From NCBI GenBank assembly GCA_023439545.1, contig JAEXNT010000049.1:1-50242 (forward strand): 50,242 bases of DNA, in the 5' to 3' direction. Under the pieces are notes generated by a model. The model had not been told where the DNA came from. It made no database searches and was given only the letters and a program-made list of their open reading frames with translations. The position numbers were made by a program, and so were the translations under genes. Positions 7,315-16,407 of this stretch are shown piece by piece. Position 1 is the first letter of the stretch. Each line of letters starts with the position of its first letter. Source of the stretch: Bacillota bacterium. GTDB taxonomy: Bacteria > Bacillota > Clostridia > Acetivibrionales > DTU013.

Positions 7315-8166
7315 TTATTGGGTAATCGGGTAGCTTTTGATATGTTCACATTTTACGACCTTGACTTTACCTGCCGACACTTCAAGTGTGATCTGATCAG
7401 CGCCAACAGTTCTGTGCGGTCCTATGTATGGAAATACCTCAAGCTTGATTTGAAAAAGATATGTCCTGTAACCATGCGGACGCTCAATATATTGGATATC
7501 GATCTGCCACGGGTCGACTGCGGGGGAGATCCCTATACTTGCCGTATAGTAATCGTCCACGGCCTTCCGAATATTTGGCAGGAGCATAGACATTGAGATA
7601 TCGTAATACAGTTCTTCCATTGAGTGTTCAGGCGGTTTTTGAGGTGTATAGGTATTGATGTATCCGACAAGATACCTGTGCAGGTAGGCTGTATCAGCAT
7701 CAAAATTGAAGCAGAACGGCTTTGTTTGCCCGTCAAGGAGCAGAAGATACGGCTTGCCCTGTGAAGGAAATATTACGTAGAGCGTATCGACGTATTCTAT
7801 CTCTGCGGCCGCCGGCAGCTTTGCCGATAACTTTACCGGAGGCTCCAACGGTATTTTCACGATATACCCGGCCTTGGGGAAAACCTTTACGTTCCCATAC
7901 ATTCCGGATATGGAATCGAGGTATTTTTGAGCTTCTTTCCGAAAACCGGCATTATTGTCGTAACTGCCGATAACCAAGCCCTTTTCGATATCGAATATTT
8001 CGACTTGTCCGAGTGCTTGACCGCTCACTTCAGAAACAGTCAAAAAGGCGCGCACGCTCATTCTCCTGCCGGATATCCCGCCTATAAGGGAAAATACGGC
8101 GAACAGGCATGCGAGGATGCCTGCAGCAATATATAACTTTTTTCTTTCAACCATAAATATTAGCAT
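7315..8166 (-). CDS. DUF3888-containing membrane-anchored protein
   Basis: A 283-residue protein with one N-terminal transmembrane helix or uncleaved signal (KKLYIAAGILACLFAVFSLI, about residues 10-29), so the bulk should be extracellular. Residues ~185-275 (MEELYYDISMSMLLPNIRKAVDDYY ... GPHRTVGADQITLEV) fit DUF3888, a family known from Bacillus and Clostridium with no assigned function. The middle part (residues 50-150) is not recognised. AAGGAGG lies seven bases before the ATG at 8166. An imperfect repeat upstream duplicates this ribosome site. Confidence 0.75.
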   Translation of the reverse strand: MLIFMVERKKLYIAAGILACLFAVFSLIGGISGRRMSVRAFLTVSEVSGQALGQVEIFDIEKGLVIGSYDNNAGFRKEAQKYLDSISGMYGNVKVFPKAGYIVKIPLEPPVKLSAKLPAAAEIEYVDTLYVIFPSQGKPYLLLLDGQTKPFCFNFDADTAYLHRYLVGYINTYTPQKPPEHSMEELYYDISMSMLLPNIRKAVDDYYTASIGISPAVDPWQIDIQYIERPHGYRTYLFQIKLEVFPYIGPHRTVGADQITLEVSAGKVKVVKCEHIKSYPITQ

Positions 8167-8170
8167 GATT

Positions 8171-8218
8171 TACCTCCTTACAGCCAAACCTCCTTACAGC
8201 CAAACCGCCTTACAGCCA
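8171..8218. repeat. Short tandem repeat duplicating a ribosome site
   Basis: Three copies of a 15-16-bp unit (CCTCCTTACAGCCAAA on the plus strand; the last copy is CCGCCTTACAGCC). Read on the minus strand, each unit carries TAAGGAGG or TAAGGCGG, so the DUF3888 gene has one functional site and two copies upstream. Confidence 0.75.
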
Positions 8219-8384
8219 TATTGATGGTTATGCCCGGTTGATCCGGAGCAGAACCTGTAATTGAAATATCCTTTAATATCGATATATAGATCAATAGTTT
8301 ATCCAACACCGACAAAATCGGGCACAAAATATCAGGAAAATCAGACGCCGGAAAAATATAATACAAACAGATGGAGGTGAACGA

Positions 8385-9173
8385 ATGGATTCCATAGCGG
8401 ACGTTCAAAAAGCAATAGACTATATTGAAGACAATATCACGGAGAACCTGGATTATCGATTGATCGCAGCGCAGGCTTTCATGTCGGCATACCATTTTCA
8501 GCGCATATTCTCTATTCTTTGCAGCTGCACTCTCGGAGAATATATAAGAAACCGCAGGCTGACACTGGCTGGTCGTGAATTGCAGTCGAAGGATATAAAG
8601 GTCATAGATCTCGCGCTAAAGTATGGTTATGAAACACCCGAAAGCTTTGCGCGTGCGTTTGCGCGTTTCCACGGGATCACTCCTTCGATGGCCCGGGTAT
8701 CAAGGAGCCCCTTGAATTCATTTGAGAGAATATCCATCAAATCTATTTTGGAAGGTCGGAAGGATAAAATGAAGGAATTCAGCAAAAGAGGTTATCAAGT
8801 CAGGGAAAACGGAGCTGTCTACTATACGAAGGATATGGACAGGACGGCGGAATGGTTCAGGGACATACTGGGCTGGTATTACGAGATCGATGCGAGGGAC
8901 GAGGAAGGAAAAGGCTCGTATGGGTGTGTTTTCAGCATACCTCACGAAATAGAAGAACTGCACATAGCGCCTTTCACGGGAATCCACATGTTTTATGGCG
9001 AGCCGCTCAAAGGAATGGCCGCATTCATGCTGGTTCAGGGAATAGATCAGCTATATGAATTTGTTAAAAAGAACGGCTGGGAGCAAATCACTGAAGTTCA
9101 GCTGCAGCCTTGGGGCAGCAAAACCTGTGATGTTACTACTATCGATGGTTCCGTATTAAGGTTTTTCGAATAA
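8385..9173 (+). CDS. AraC-type DNA-binding protein fused to a VOC/glyoxalase-like domain
   Basis: A 262-residue fusion. Residues 1-105 are an AraC/XylS double helix-turn-helix (LIAAQAFMSAYHFQRIFSIL; VIDLALKYGYETPESFARAFARFHGITPS). After a linker, residues ~135-262 (ENGAVYYTKDMDRTAEWFRDILGWYYEID ... VTTIDGSVLRFFE) have the paired beta-alpha-beta layout of vicinal-oxygen-chelate proteins such as glyoxalase and bleomycin-binding proteins. In regulators of this length the C-terminal slot is normally a GyrI-like effector domain, so the VOC fold probably acts here as a ligand sensor. GGAGGTGAACGA precedes the ATG; a terminator follows at 9221. Confidence 0.85.
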   Translation: MDSIADVQKAIDYIEDNITENLDYRLIAAQAFMSAYHFQRIFSILCSCTLGEYIRNRRLTLAGRELQSKDIKVIDLALKYGYETPESFARAFARFHGITPSMARVSRSPLNSFERISIKSILEGRKDKMKEFSKRGYQVRENGAVYYTKDMDRTAEWFRDILGWYYEIDARDEEGKGSYGCVFSIPHEIEELHIAPFTGIHMFYGEPLKGMAAFMLVQGIDQLYEFVKKNGWEQITEVQLQPWGSKTCDVTTIDGSVLRFFE

Positions 9174-9220
9174 GCCTCAAAAGTTCGAGTCTGGACGATA
9201 CAGTATTCAGGATGTTTGAA

Positions 9221-9246
9221 AGCAGGGTGGAGAGCCCTGCTTTTTA
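9221..9246 (+). terminator. Terminator after the AraC-VOC gene
   Basis: AGCAGGG (9221-9227) pairs with CCCTGCT (9235-9241) and a T-run follows. Confidence 0.85.
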
Positions 9247-9332
9247 TAATATTTAATTATAGCTGTCTCTTGCGTTGACATGAGGGATATTATTTTAGAA
9301 AATTGGGACAGGAAGGATACGGGGTGAGGTAA

Positions 9333-10235
9333 TTGAACTATAATCTTAAAATTGTTTCCGCATATAAAGGCATGACGGAATATATCCCCGCGGTTAGGTC
9401 GGCAAAAAGTCTGGCTGAAAGTCCGCTGGAAAGCCCGGCAAAAAGCCCGGATCTGGCAAAGCTGTGGGCTGAATACGTAATTGAACCGTATTGGAACGAA
9501 TGGGCGGCAGGGCAATTCAACGAAGAAAGGATACGCAGCGAAATGTCCGAGCCAATTACCGATATGGACAGACTGGAAGAGGCGGTTAATGTATTGTCTT
9601 CTTCGAATATGGAGGAGACGCTCCTTAGGGCGTATGAAAAAATCTCGCAGATGCTGCCCCCGCCGGAGGCTGACAAAGTGGTATGCGTTTACGCAAATAC
9701 AAGGATAGATGAAGGAGTCCATGGGATCGTCGGGACTTGCACAGGCGACAGCATACTGATACAGGTAAACCCGTTGGTCCCGGGCTGGGAAGCTTATGTG
9801 CAGTGGGTACTTGCACATGAGCATAACCATACCGTATGGGGCTATAACTACTATTATCTCAAGCACAACGGCAGCCAGGACCTTTTAACGGCTATTATTA
9901 CGGAGGGTGAGGCCGATTCGTTCGCGAAGGCGATCTGCCCGGGAGTACACCCTCGTTGGATAAGAGCTCTGTCAGCCGTACAGGAGCGCGAACAGTGGGC
10001 TGCTATGAAGGAATACCTGTTTTGTGAGGACAATATGGAACTGCACAGGCGTTTCTTCTTCGGCTGTGAAAAAACTGCGACGCCTGCAAATACAGGCTAT
10101 ACAATCGGCTTCAATATAGTACAGGCCTATTTGAAAGCAATGCCTGGCGTTAGTTTCCCGGAGCTTGCCGGCAAGGATGCCAAAGAGATATTCGAGTTCA
10201 GCGATTACGATAATGACGGCTGCCCAAAAGTATAA
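9333..10235 (+). CDS. DUF2268-family predicted zinc protease
   Basis: A 300-residue protein matching DUF2268, a family of predicted Zn-dependent metalloproteases with no known substrate. The metal site HEHNH (residues 162-166) is an HExxH motif, and TEGEADSF (190-197) supplies the likely glutamate third ligand. There is no signal peptide or membrane helix, so it should be cytoplasmic. The start is TTG at 9333, supported by GGGGTGAGG just upstream; the next ATG would remove conserved N-terminal sequence. Residues 22-40 hold a small Ser/Pro/Ala repeat (AKSLAESPLESPAKSPD). Confidence 0.75.
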   Translation: MNYNLKIVSAYKGMTEYIPAVRSAKSLAESPLESPAKSPDLAKLWAEYVIEPYWNEWAAGQFNEERIRSEMSEPITDMDRLEEAVNVLSSSNMEETLLRAYEKISQMLPPPEADKVVCVYANTRIDEGVHGIVGTCTGDSILIQVNPLVPGWEAYVQWVLAHEHNHTVWGYNYYYLKHNGSQDLLTAIITEGEADSFAKAICPGVHPRWIRALSAVQEREQWAAMKEYLFCEDNMELHRRFFFGCEKTATPANTGYTIGFNIVQAYLKAMPGVSFPELAGKDAKEIFEFSDYDNDGCPKV

Positions 10236-10310
10236 TATAATGGAACAGGGTGATACTTTTTGTCTATACAACCACTTTGCATTGTTTCAGCTCCGTGCAT
10301 TGTCTTCTGA

Positions 10311-10347
10311 GGACGGTGGATGCATGGGGCGGTACGCTTCACCGTCC
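10311..10347 (+). promoter_or_regulatory. Leader hairpin upstream of the ceramidase-like gene
   Basis: GGACGGTG (10311-10318) pairs exactly with CACCGTCC (10340-10347) across a 21-base loop, with no T-run. It lies 51 bases before the next ATG. It may be a regulatory leader structure or an mRNA-stability hairpin. Confidence 0.4.
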
Positions 10348-10398
10348 GGTAGGCTTTGCACTTCTTAAACAAAATAAAAAATTTAAGGAGCAAAGTTT

Positions 10399-11640
10399 AT
10401 GAAAAAAGAAAATAATACATACCTTGGATTTGCGAGGGTCGACATAACTCCGACATACAATGTGCAGACGGTGGGTTTCAACAGGGAGGACAATCTTTCC
10501 AGGGGAGTACTTCACAGGTTGTTTGCACAGATCTCCGTCTGGTGTTCGTACGAAGAAAAAGTCTGCCTGGTCGCCATAGACCATATAGGATTCATGTATG
10601 AGGACTCAAACACACTGCGCGATATGATCGGCAAAAAGCTGGACATACCGCGCGAAAAAGTCATGCTGTGCTTCAGCCATACCCACAGTTCTCCCAACAT
10701 CAGCCTGGAGCCGGAATATTTCCGCTTTCTCTGCGAACAGGTGCTTTCAGGAGCGGGTGAGGCTGAAAAGAATACGGTTCCCGTCAAGGCGGCATGGGGA
10801 ACGACAGAGGCCGATATCGGGGTCAATCGAAGGAACAGCGATGGGGTTCTGGACCGGCGAATAAATATCCTCAAGGTTGCCGACGCCGTGACAGGCGAGC
10901 TTCGCCTGTTGGTACTGAGACTTACGGCGCATGCCAATGTGCTGTATGAGGATAATTACCTTATATCTTCGGATTTTGTCGGTGTCGCCAGGGAGTTGCT
11001 CGAGAAAAAGTACGGCTGCAGCGTAATGATCACACAGGGAGCATCGGGTAATGTAAAGCCCATGTATGAATTTACCCTGGAAGCTCTGGACAATATGGCT
11101 TCCGCCGTCGGTAACGCCGCAGCGTCCTGCATCGATCTTATCAAGCCCCTAGAAATAAAAAGACTGTCCATGCTTTCACAGATGGATACCTTTTATGCCG
11201 ACGTCCCATCAATGGGCAGGGCCCAGGCCATTTCCGAGGAGGCTATGCGAATAAATAAAATTGATGGTGCGAACTGGCTCAAGGAGGTCGCGCGTCTGAA
11301 TTCGGAAGGCATAAAACAGCAGGGGACGCAGATGGAAATTCAGTATTTCGTACTAAATGACGGATGTCTTTGCGGAGTGGCGAGCGAGGTAATGTGCGAA
11401 CTTGCCGTAGAGGTTGCCGAAGCCTGCAAAGACGAACTGATATATTTCGGCGGTTACACAAACGGCTGCGGAGGCTACCTTCCGACGGCAGAGGAATATG
11501 ACAAGGGCGGGTATGAAGTCCTGCACTCTTATTTGATCTACTACATATATCATGGGAGGGTTATGCCGCTGAACCGCGATACAGCGGAGAAATTGGTCAA
11601 ATCGGTCGCCTTGCGATGGAAAAGCATCGCTGAGAGGTAA
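10399..11640 (+). CDS. Neutral/alkaline ceramidase-like hydrolase
   Basis: A 413-residue protein with the N-terminal domain of the neutral/alkaline non-lysosomal ceramidase family. Motifs: GFARVDITP (residues 10-18), FSHTHSSPN with His94 and His96 as likely zinc ligands, LTAHANVL...SSDFVG, and ITQGASGNVKP, which contains the usual serine-loop region. Characterised members cleave the amide bond of ceramide. This protein is shorter than them and lacks a signal peptide and the C-terminal immunoglobulin-like domain, so the real substrate may be another amide. TAAGGAGCAAAGTTT precedes the ATG; a terminator follows directly. Confidence 0.75.
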   Translation: MKKENNTYLGFARVDITPTYNVQTVGFNREDNLSRGVLHRLFAQISVWCSYEEKVCLVAIDHIGFMYEDSNTLRDMIGKKLDIPREKVMLCFSHTHSSPNISLEPEYFRFLCEQVLSGAGEAEKNTVPVKAAWGTTEADIGVNRRNSDGVLDRRINILKVADAVTGELRLLVLRLTAHANVLYEDNYLISSDFVGVARELLEKKYGCSVMITQGASGNVKPMYEFTLEALDNMASAVGNAAASCIDLIKPLEIKRLSMLSQMDTFYADVPSMGRAQAISEEAMRINKIDGANWLKEVARLNSEGIKQQGTQMEIQYFVLNDGCLCGVASEVMCELAVEVAEACKDELIYFGGYTNGCGGYLPTAEEYDKGGYEVLHSYLIYYIYHGRVMPLNRDTAEKLVKSVALRWKSIAER

Positions 11641-11648
11641 AATTCATG

Positions 11649-11673
11649 GCGGGGCTCTTAGCCCCGCTTTTTT
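11649..11673 (+). terminator. Terminator after the ceramidase-like gene
   Basis: GCGGGGC (11649-11655) pairs with GCCCCGC (11661-11667) and is followed by TTTTTT. Confidence 0.9.
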
Positions 11674-11820
11674 ATTAAATTTTGTCCGCTATCTACGTGA
11701 TTATTGATATAATTTACAAATAGCATTAATATTGATTATGTAGAGTCTTTACCATTCGAATCATCCCGGGCATTGTTGAAGTATCCAAAATTCATGGTCG
11801 ATAAGGAGCGAGTGGTCAAC

Positions 11821-13530
11821 ATGGCAAATAAAAATTATCCGTTATATGAAACGACTGTCTTTGAAGATTTCAGGATTATGACTGAGAATGTGGCAAAAAA
11901 GTACCCGGACAGGGTTGCGATCTCCTATAAAAGGAATCCGCACGATAAGGAAACTGTTGATGTTACATATGCGCAGGCAAGGGATCACATACGCGATACG
12001 GGGACCGAACTGATCTTCATGGGATGCCGCGACAAACATGCTGCCCTGATAGGAGAGAGCTCCTACGAATGGGTCTGCTCATATTTCTGCCTTATGTCCG
12101 TCGGTTCGGTTGTGGCGCCGATCGACAGGGAGCTGCCCGCGGATGAGATAGCAGGCATACTGAATACAGCTGAATGCGAAATTGTATTATACAGCGCGGC
12201 AGTAGAAAATAAAATCGATTCGGTCAGGGACAAAGTATCCAGCCTCAAAATCTGCATCTGCATGGGAGAACCGAAGATGGGGGATGCAGTGAGATTGTCC
12301 GATATTGCGTCAAGGGGCGGGGAACGTTTCAAAAACGGCGACAACTCCTATTATGATTATAAAATTGATCCGGAGCGCCTCGCCACCATCGTTTTTACTT
12401 CGGGTACCACGGGAAAGGGCAAAGGCGTTATGCTTTCCCAAAAGAATATTGTCTCTGACATGACCCAGGGAATGTACAACTTTGCCATAACCCCGAAAAC
12501 TATGAACGTGCTTCCGCCGCACCATACCTTCGGGTCTACCGTCAATTTCGTAGGGCATTATTCGCAAGGCTCGTCGATCTATATTTCTAGCGGTTTGAAA
12601 TATATAGCCGATGAGATCAGGGAACAACAGCCGTCTCATCTTGTACTTGTCCCTCTGTTCGTTGAAACTCTTTACAAGAAGCTGTGGGCGGGAGCGGAGA
12701 AGAGCGGAAAGGCGAAATTACTTCGCCGCATGATAAAGCTCAGCAACGGCCTTCGCAAATGCGGCATCGATCTGAGGCGCATACTCTTTAAAAGCGTGCT
12801 GGCGTCCTTCGGAGGTAAACTGGAAATGGTCATTTGCGGCGGCGCAAACCTGAACCAGGATATAATCGACACCTTTGACGCCATCGGGATAACCATACTG
12901 AACGGCTATGGCATCACGGAGTGTTCGCCGCTGATCTCATGCAACAGGAACAGGTATCAGAAGAAAGGGAGCGTTGGCACTCCTATAATCGGCGAGCTTG
13001 TTAAAATAAAAGACCCGGACGAAAACGGAGAGGGAGAGATCTGCGTCAAAGGCCCTAATGTAATGCTAGGCTATTATAAGGATCCTGATGCTACCAAGGC
13101 GGCGTTCGACGAGGAAGGCTATTTCAGGACCGGCGATTTCGGCAAGCTTGACGAAGAGGGCTGGATATATATCACCGGCAGACTGAAAAACCTTATCATC
13201 CTGAGTAACGGCAAGAATGTCTATCCGGAGGAGATCGAAACCGAAATATCCAGGATCTACGGAGTCAACGAATGTGTCGTGTATGCCGGGGAAAGCAAGG
13301 CGCAGAAGAACAAGGAAGTTATTGTCGCCGAGATATTCCCGGACTTTGATGCTTTGAAAGAAAGAGGCGTCGAGGACGTCAGGGAATATTTCGAGAACGG
13401 CATAAAGGATATAAACGGCAGGATGGTTTCGTACAAGGCTGTTAAAATGGTAAAGATTCGCAATGAGGAATTTAAAAAGAACACATCAAAGAAAATACTG
13501 CGTTTTGCCATAGACAAAAGCATCGAGTAA
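11821..13530 (+). CDS. AMP-forming long-chain fatty acid-CoA ligase
   Basis: A 569-residue ANL-superfamily enzyme that activates a carboxylic acid with ATP to an acyl-AMP and then, most likely, an acyl-CoA. The phosphate-binding motif TSGTTGKGKG is at residues 193-202, the A5 motif appears as NGYGITECSPL, and the hinge motifs are YFRTGDFGKLDEEGWIYITGRLKNLII and the C-terminal lysine stretch KNTSKKILR. The A8 text is closest to long-chain acyl-CoA synthetases. ATG 11821 (MANKNYPLYE) is chosen because it starts the conserved region; AAGGAG at 11803-11808 is twelve bases upstream, and a GTG at 11812 in the same frame is too close to it. Confidence 0.85.
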   Translation: MANKNYPLYETTVFEDFRIMTENVAKKYPDRVAISYKRNPHDKETVDVTYAQARDHIRDTGTELIFMGCRDKHAALIGESSYEWVCSYFCLMSVGSVVAPIDRELPADEIAGILNTAECEIVLYSAAVENKIDSVRDKVSSLKICICMGEPKMGDAVRLSDIASRGGERFKNGDNSYYDYKIDPERLATIVFTSGTTGKGKGVMLSQKNIVSDMTQGMYNFAITPKTMNVLPPHHTFGSTVNFVGHYSQGSSIYISSGLKYIADEIREQQPSHLVLVPLFVETLYKKLWAGAEKSGKAKLLRRMIKLSNGLRKCGIDLRRILFKSVLASFGGKLEMVICGGANLNQDIIDTFDAIGITILNGYGITECSPLISCNRNRYQKKGSVGTPIIGELVKIKDPDENGEGEICVKGPNVMLGYYKDPDATKAAFDEEGYFRTGDFGKLDEEGWIYITGRLKNLIILSNGKNVYPEEIETEISRIYGVNECVVYAGESKAQKNKEVIVAEIFPDFDALKERGVEDVREYFENGIKDINGRMVSYKAVKMVKIRNEEFKKNTSKKILRFAIDKSIE

Positions 13531-13539
13531 GCAGCGGCG

Positions 13540-14634
13540 TCAGATTATGCTGCTGCTCCAGATATCATTGAAGCTTTCTGCGGAATTGTTGAAGGCGGCT
13601 ACTACGGCGGGTTCAAAATGGGTATCCCTGCCGGCATTGATGATCCTGCAGCTTTCTTCATGCGAAAGAGCCTGCTTGTAACAGCGCTTCGAACGCAATG
13701 CATCGTATACATCCACAATAGCCATAATCCTCGCTGCCAATGGTATTGCTGGACCTTTCAACCCATTGGGGTATCCGGTTCCGTCCCATTTTTCATGATG
13801 GCATCTTGCGATATCGATCCCCATTTTGATGAAAGGATTGCCGGGGTAAAGATTCAGAACATCCTCCAATGTTTTTGCCCCTAGTTCCGAATGCGTCTTC
13901 ATGACCTCGAATTCAGGCAGTGTAAGCCTTGCGGGTTTCAGCATTATGGAGTCGGGAATGCTTACCTTCCCGATATCGTGAAGCGGACTTGCATGATAGA
14001 TATTAGTCAGAAACTCATCGTCTATTTCCGGCTTGTACATACCGTCCTGCAGCAATTGCAGCGAAAGGCGCTTGCAGAAAGTCTGCACTCTCTCGAGGTG
14101 TTTTCCAGTCTCAATGTCACGGGATTCCGCCAGCCGCGCCAGGGCAAATATCATAGCCATCTGTGAATCCCATAATTCCTTAACCTGCTCCATTACCAGC
14201 GACTGCAGGTTCTTGTTCTGCTCCTCCAGCTGCAGTTGGAGCTGTCTGATTTTAAGGTGTGTGGAGACCCTTGCCTGTACTTCTTCCAGATTGAAGGGCT
14301 TTGTAACGTAATCTACTCCTCCGGCGTTGAAGGCTTCCACCTTTTCATCAGCCTGAGTAAGCGCGCTTATAAATATTACGGGTATTTCGCGATAGGCCGG
14401 ATTGCTTTTGAGCTGCCTGCAAACCTCAAAGCCGTTTATGTCAGGCATCATTATATCGAGAAGGATAAGATCGGGGGCTTGCGTTTCAACAGCCTTCAGG
14501 GCCAACTTGCCGCTGGGAACGGGTCGGACCTTATAACCCTGTGCACGCAGTATACTTGACAGGATCTGAAGATTAGCTGTCGTATCATCCACAATAAGTA
14601 TATTGAAGGACTTTGAAGCACAGTGTTCCGGCAT
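13540..14634 (-). CDS. Response regulator with HD-GYP output domain
   Basis: A 364-residue protein: receiver domain at residues ~10-130 with phospho-acceptor Asp60 (LILLDIMMPD), a coiled linker (130-160), then an HD-GYP domain with His219-Asp220 (SPLHDIGK) and HHEKWDGTGYP at 279-289. HD-GYP proteins of this build hydrolyse cyclic di-GMP. Its ATG overlaps the stop of the hybrid kinase gene by one base (TAATG), so the two are translationally coupled and the kinase is the likely phosphodonor. It is the last gene of the FIST-kinase-regulator operon. All metal-binding residues I can check by eye are present. Confidence 0.9.
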   Translation of the reverse strand: MPEHCASKSFNILIVDDTTANLQILSSILRAQGYKVRPVPSGKLALKAVETQAPDLILLDIMMPDINGFEVCRQLKSNPAYREIPVIFISALTQADEKVEAFNAGGVDYVTKPFNLEEVQARVSTHLKIRQLQLQLEEQNKNLQSLVMEQVKELWDSQMAMIFALARLAESRDIETGKHLERVQTFCKRLSLQLLQDGMYKPEIDDEFLTNIYHASPLHDIGKVSIPDSIMLKPARLTLPEFEVMKTHSELGAKTLEDVLNLYPGNPFIKMGIDIARCHHEKWDGTGYPNGLKGPAIPLAARIMAIVDVYDALRSKRCYKQALSHEESCRIINAGRDTHFEPAVVAAFNNSAESFNDIWSSSII

Positions 14635-15026
14635 TATGAAAGGCTCCTCTCACGAAAAACAGCAATCAGTTCGTCGTATTTATAATTCTCAGCCATATCT
14701 CTTAACTTTGCCGCCAACTGAGGCCATTTACCGGATAGCTGGACTATATATTCAAGCAATTGATCCAGGTCGGCCGACAATGTTGTCTGGAGCATTTTAC
14801 TTACCACTGGTTCCGGGATATCGGAGATTGCCTTTAGCGTAAGTTCATCCGATATTTCGGATTTACCGGCAGTTTTTGCATCCTCATATATATATCGTAC
14901 ATTCAGACATTTTTTTATAGCCTCGAAAATTTCGTTTTCGTTGAATGGTTTTCTTATATATTCTGTAGCTCCGGCCCTGTATATATCCTCCTTGAGCTCC
15001 TCGAAAGCGCTTGCGGTTATCGCCAT
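14634..15026 (-). pseudogene. Hybrid histidine kinase, 3' part after frameshift
   Basis: The second half of a receiver domain (MAITASAF, then YIRKPF with the conserved lysine) plus an 85-residue C-terminal tail typical of hybrid kinases. The reading frame stays open upstream of the first Met through the A-run near 15046-15051 and joins the kinase frame there by a -1 shift. It has no ribosome site of its own. Confidence 0.8.
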
Positions 15027-15037
15027 TATTGGAATTT

Positions 15038-16405
15038 TCAGATCGCTGTTTTTTCACGTATGGTTCTGATCACCTCGAAACCGTCTATTACGGGCATGCG
15101 CATATCCAAGGCGATAAGCGCTGGTTTCCATCGCTCATATTCGATAAGGGCTTCTTCGCCATTTGACACAGCCCTGGTAGTAAAGCCGGTATCCATCAGC
15201 AGGTTTTCCAACAGTTCACGGTTAGCTCCGTTATCATCCGCGATCAGGATTCGAATATCGCTCTGTCCGGGCTGCAATCCGATAACATGTCCGCCTTCGG
15301 GTTCATTACGGGAGTCGGACGCCCCGACCTCGACTATAGGTATTTCCACCCTGAATTTGCTGCCTTTTCCAACCTGGCTTTCAACAGTTATGTCCCCGCC
15401 CATCAGCCGTGCGTATTCCCTGCTTATGGCCAGGCCAAGCCCGGTGCCTTCCTTTTTGTTGAGGACATTGGAAGCCTGCTCGAAAGCTTCGAACAATATG
15501 TGGATGTCGTCCCCGGAAATCCCCGCGCCGGTGTCGGATACTACGGCTATAAGCTGCCCTGAATTGCGCCGGATCCTGCTTATTTCGAACTCCAGGGTTA
15601 TCTCGCCGTTTTCGGTGAATTTGATGGCATTGCCAAGGAGATTGATAATTATCTGTTTCAGCTTGTTTTTATCCGCTAAAATGAAATGCGGCAGATCGTC
15701 CGGAATTTTTACCGCAAATCTGAGGCCCTTGCTTTTTGCCCTGAGCTGGAACATATCCTTTATATCGAATATAAGCGTATACAGGTCGAAATTTATAGGA
15801 TTCAGATCGATCCTGCCGGCTTCTATCTTGGACATTTCAAGAACTTCATTTATCAGGTTGAGCAGATGATCACCGCTCCTTTTGATTATTCCGAGGTTTC
15901 GCCTTTGACCCGTTGTGAGTTTCTGATCGCGCAGCATCAGCTCGGAAAAACCAAGGATAGCGTTCATCGGAGTGCGTATCTCATGCGTTATGTTGGCCAG
16001 GAATGAGCTTTTTGCCGAGTTTGCAGCTTCGGCCGCTTCCTTGGCATGGCGTAGTTCCTCGGAGGATTCAATGAGGGCCTGCTGTGCCTGAAGACGTTCT
16101 GCAATTTCGAATGTCAGCCTGTTGTTTGCCTCAATCAGTTCCGAGGTTCGTTCCTCAACTCTTTGCTCAAGCTCCAGGTGTGACAGCCGCAGTTCTTCTT
16201 CTGCCTGCCTGAGTTCGGTATTGGCGTCGATCAATTCCTGTGAACTCAGCTCAAGGGAGTGTTCTACGATCAGACGATCTTCATCCAGGCCGTAGTATGC
16301 TTCATTAACGGCATTTAAAAAAGCGGCGTACTCTTCCGAGGATGGTATATTGTCTCCGAAATATTTTTTCAACTGACGCTTTAACAAACTGTGAAGCGTC
16401 CTCAT
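15038..16405 (-). CDS. Hybrid sensor histidine kinase, main part (frame interrupted in receiver)
   Basis: 455 codons: an N-terminal helical region, a coiled coil (about 55-130, many E/L/A heptads), HisKA with the phosphorylated His141 (ANITHEIRTPMNAI), and an HATPase with N box (KLKQIIINLLGNAIKFT), G1 (VSDTGAGIS) and G2 (GTGLGLAIS). It then has a receiver domain with Asp434 (ALDMRMPV). It has no membrane segment, so it senses a cytoplasmic signal, plausibly through the FIST protein encoded just upstream. The frame ends at TGA three codons after a run of six A; the rest of the receiver follows in the -1 frame. This could be a mutation, a sequence error or recoding. GGAGGT for this ATG lies within the end of the FIST gene. 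Confidence 0.88.
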   Translation of the reverse strand: MRTLHSLLKRQLKKYFGDNIPSSEEYAAFLNAVNEAYYGLDEDRLIVEHSLELSSQELIDANTELRQAEEELRLSHLELEQRVEERTSELIEANNRLTFEIAERLQAQQALIESSEELRHAKEAAEAANSAKSSFLANITHEIRTPMNAILGFSELMLRDQKLTTGQRRNLGIIKRSGDHLLNLINEVLEMSKIEAGRIDLNPINFDLYTLIFDIKDMFQLRAKSKGLRFAVKIPDDLPHFILADKNKLKQIIINLLGNAIKFTENGEITLEFEISRIRRNSGQLIAVVSDTGAGISGDDIHILFEAFEQASNVLNKKEGTGLGLAISREYARLMGGDITVESQVGKGSKFRVEIPIVEVGASDSRNEPEGGHVIGLQPGQSDIRILIADDNGANRELLENLLMDTGFTTRAVSNGEEALIEYERWKPALIALDMRMPVIDGFEVIRTIREKTAI

Positions 16406-16407
16406 AC

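Noticed and set aside
9207..9866. 219-codon minus-strand frame
   Set aside because: Antisense to the DUF2268 gene, which has a clear metal motif; the protein reads as a shadow rich in H, R and F.
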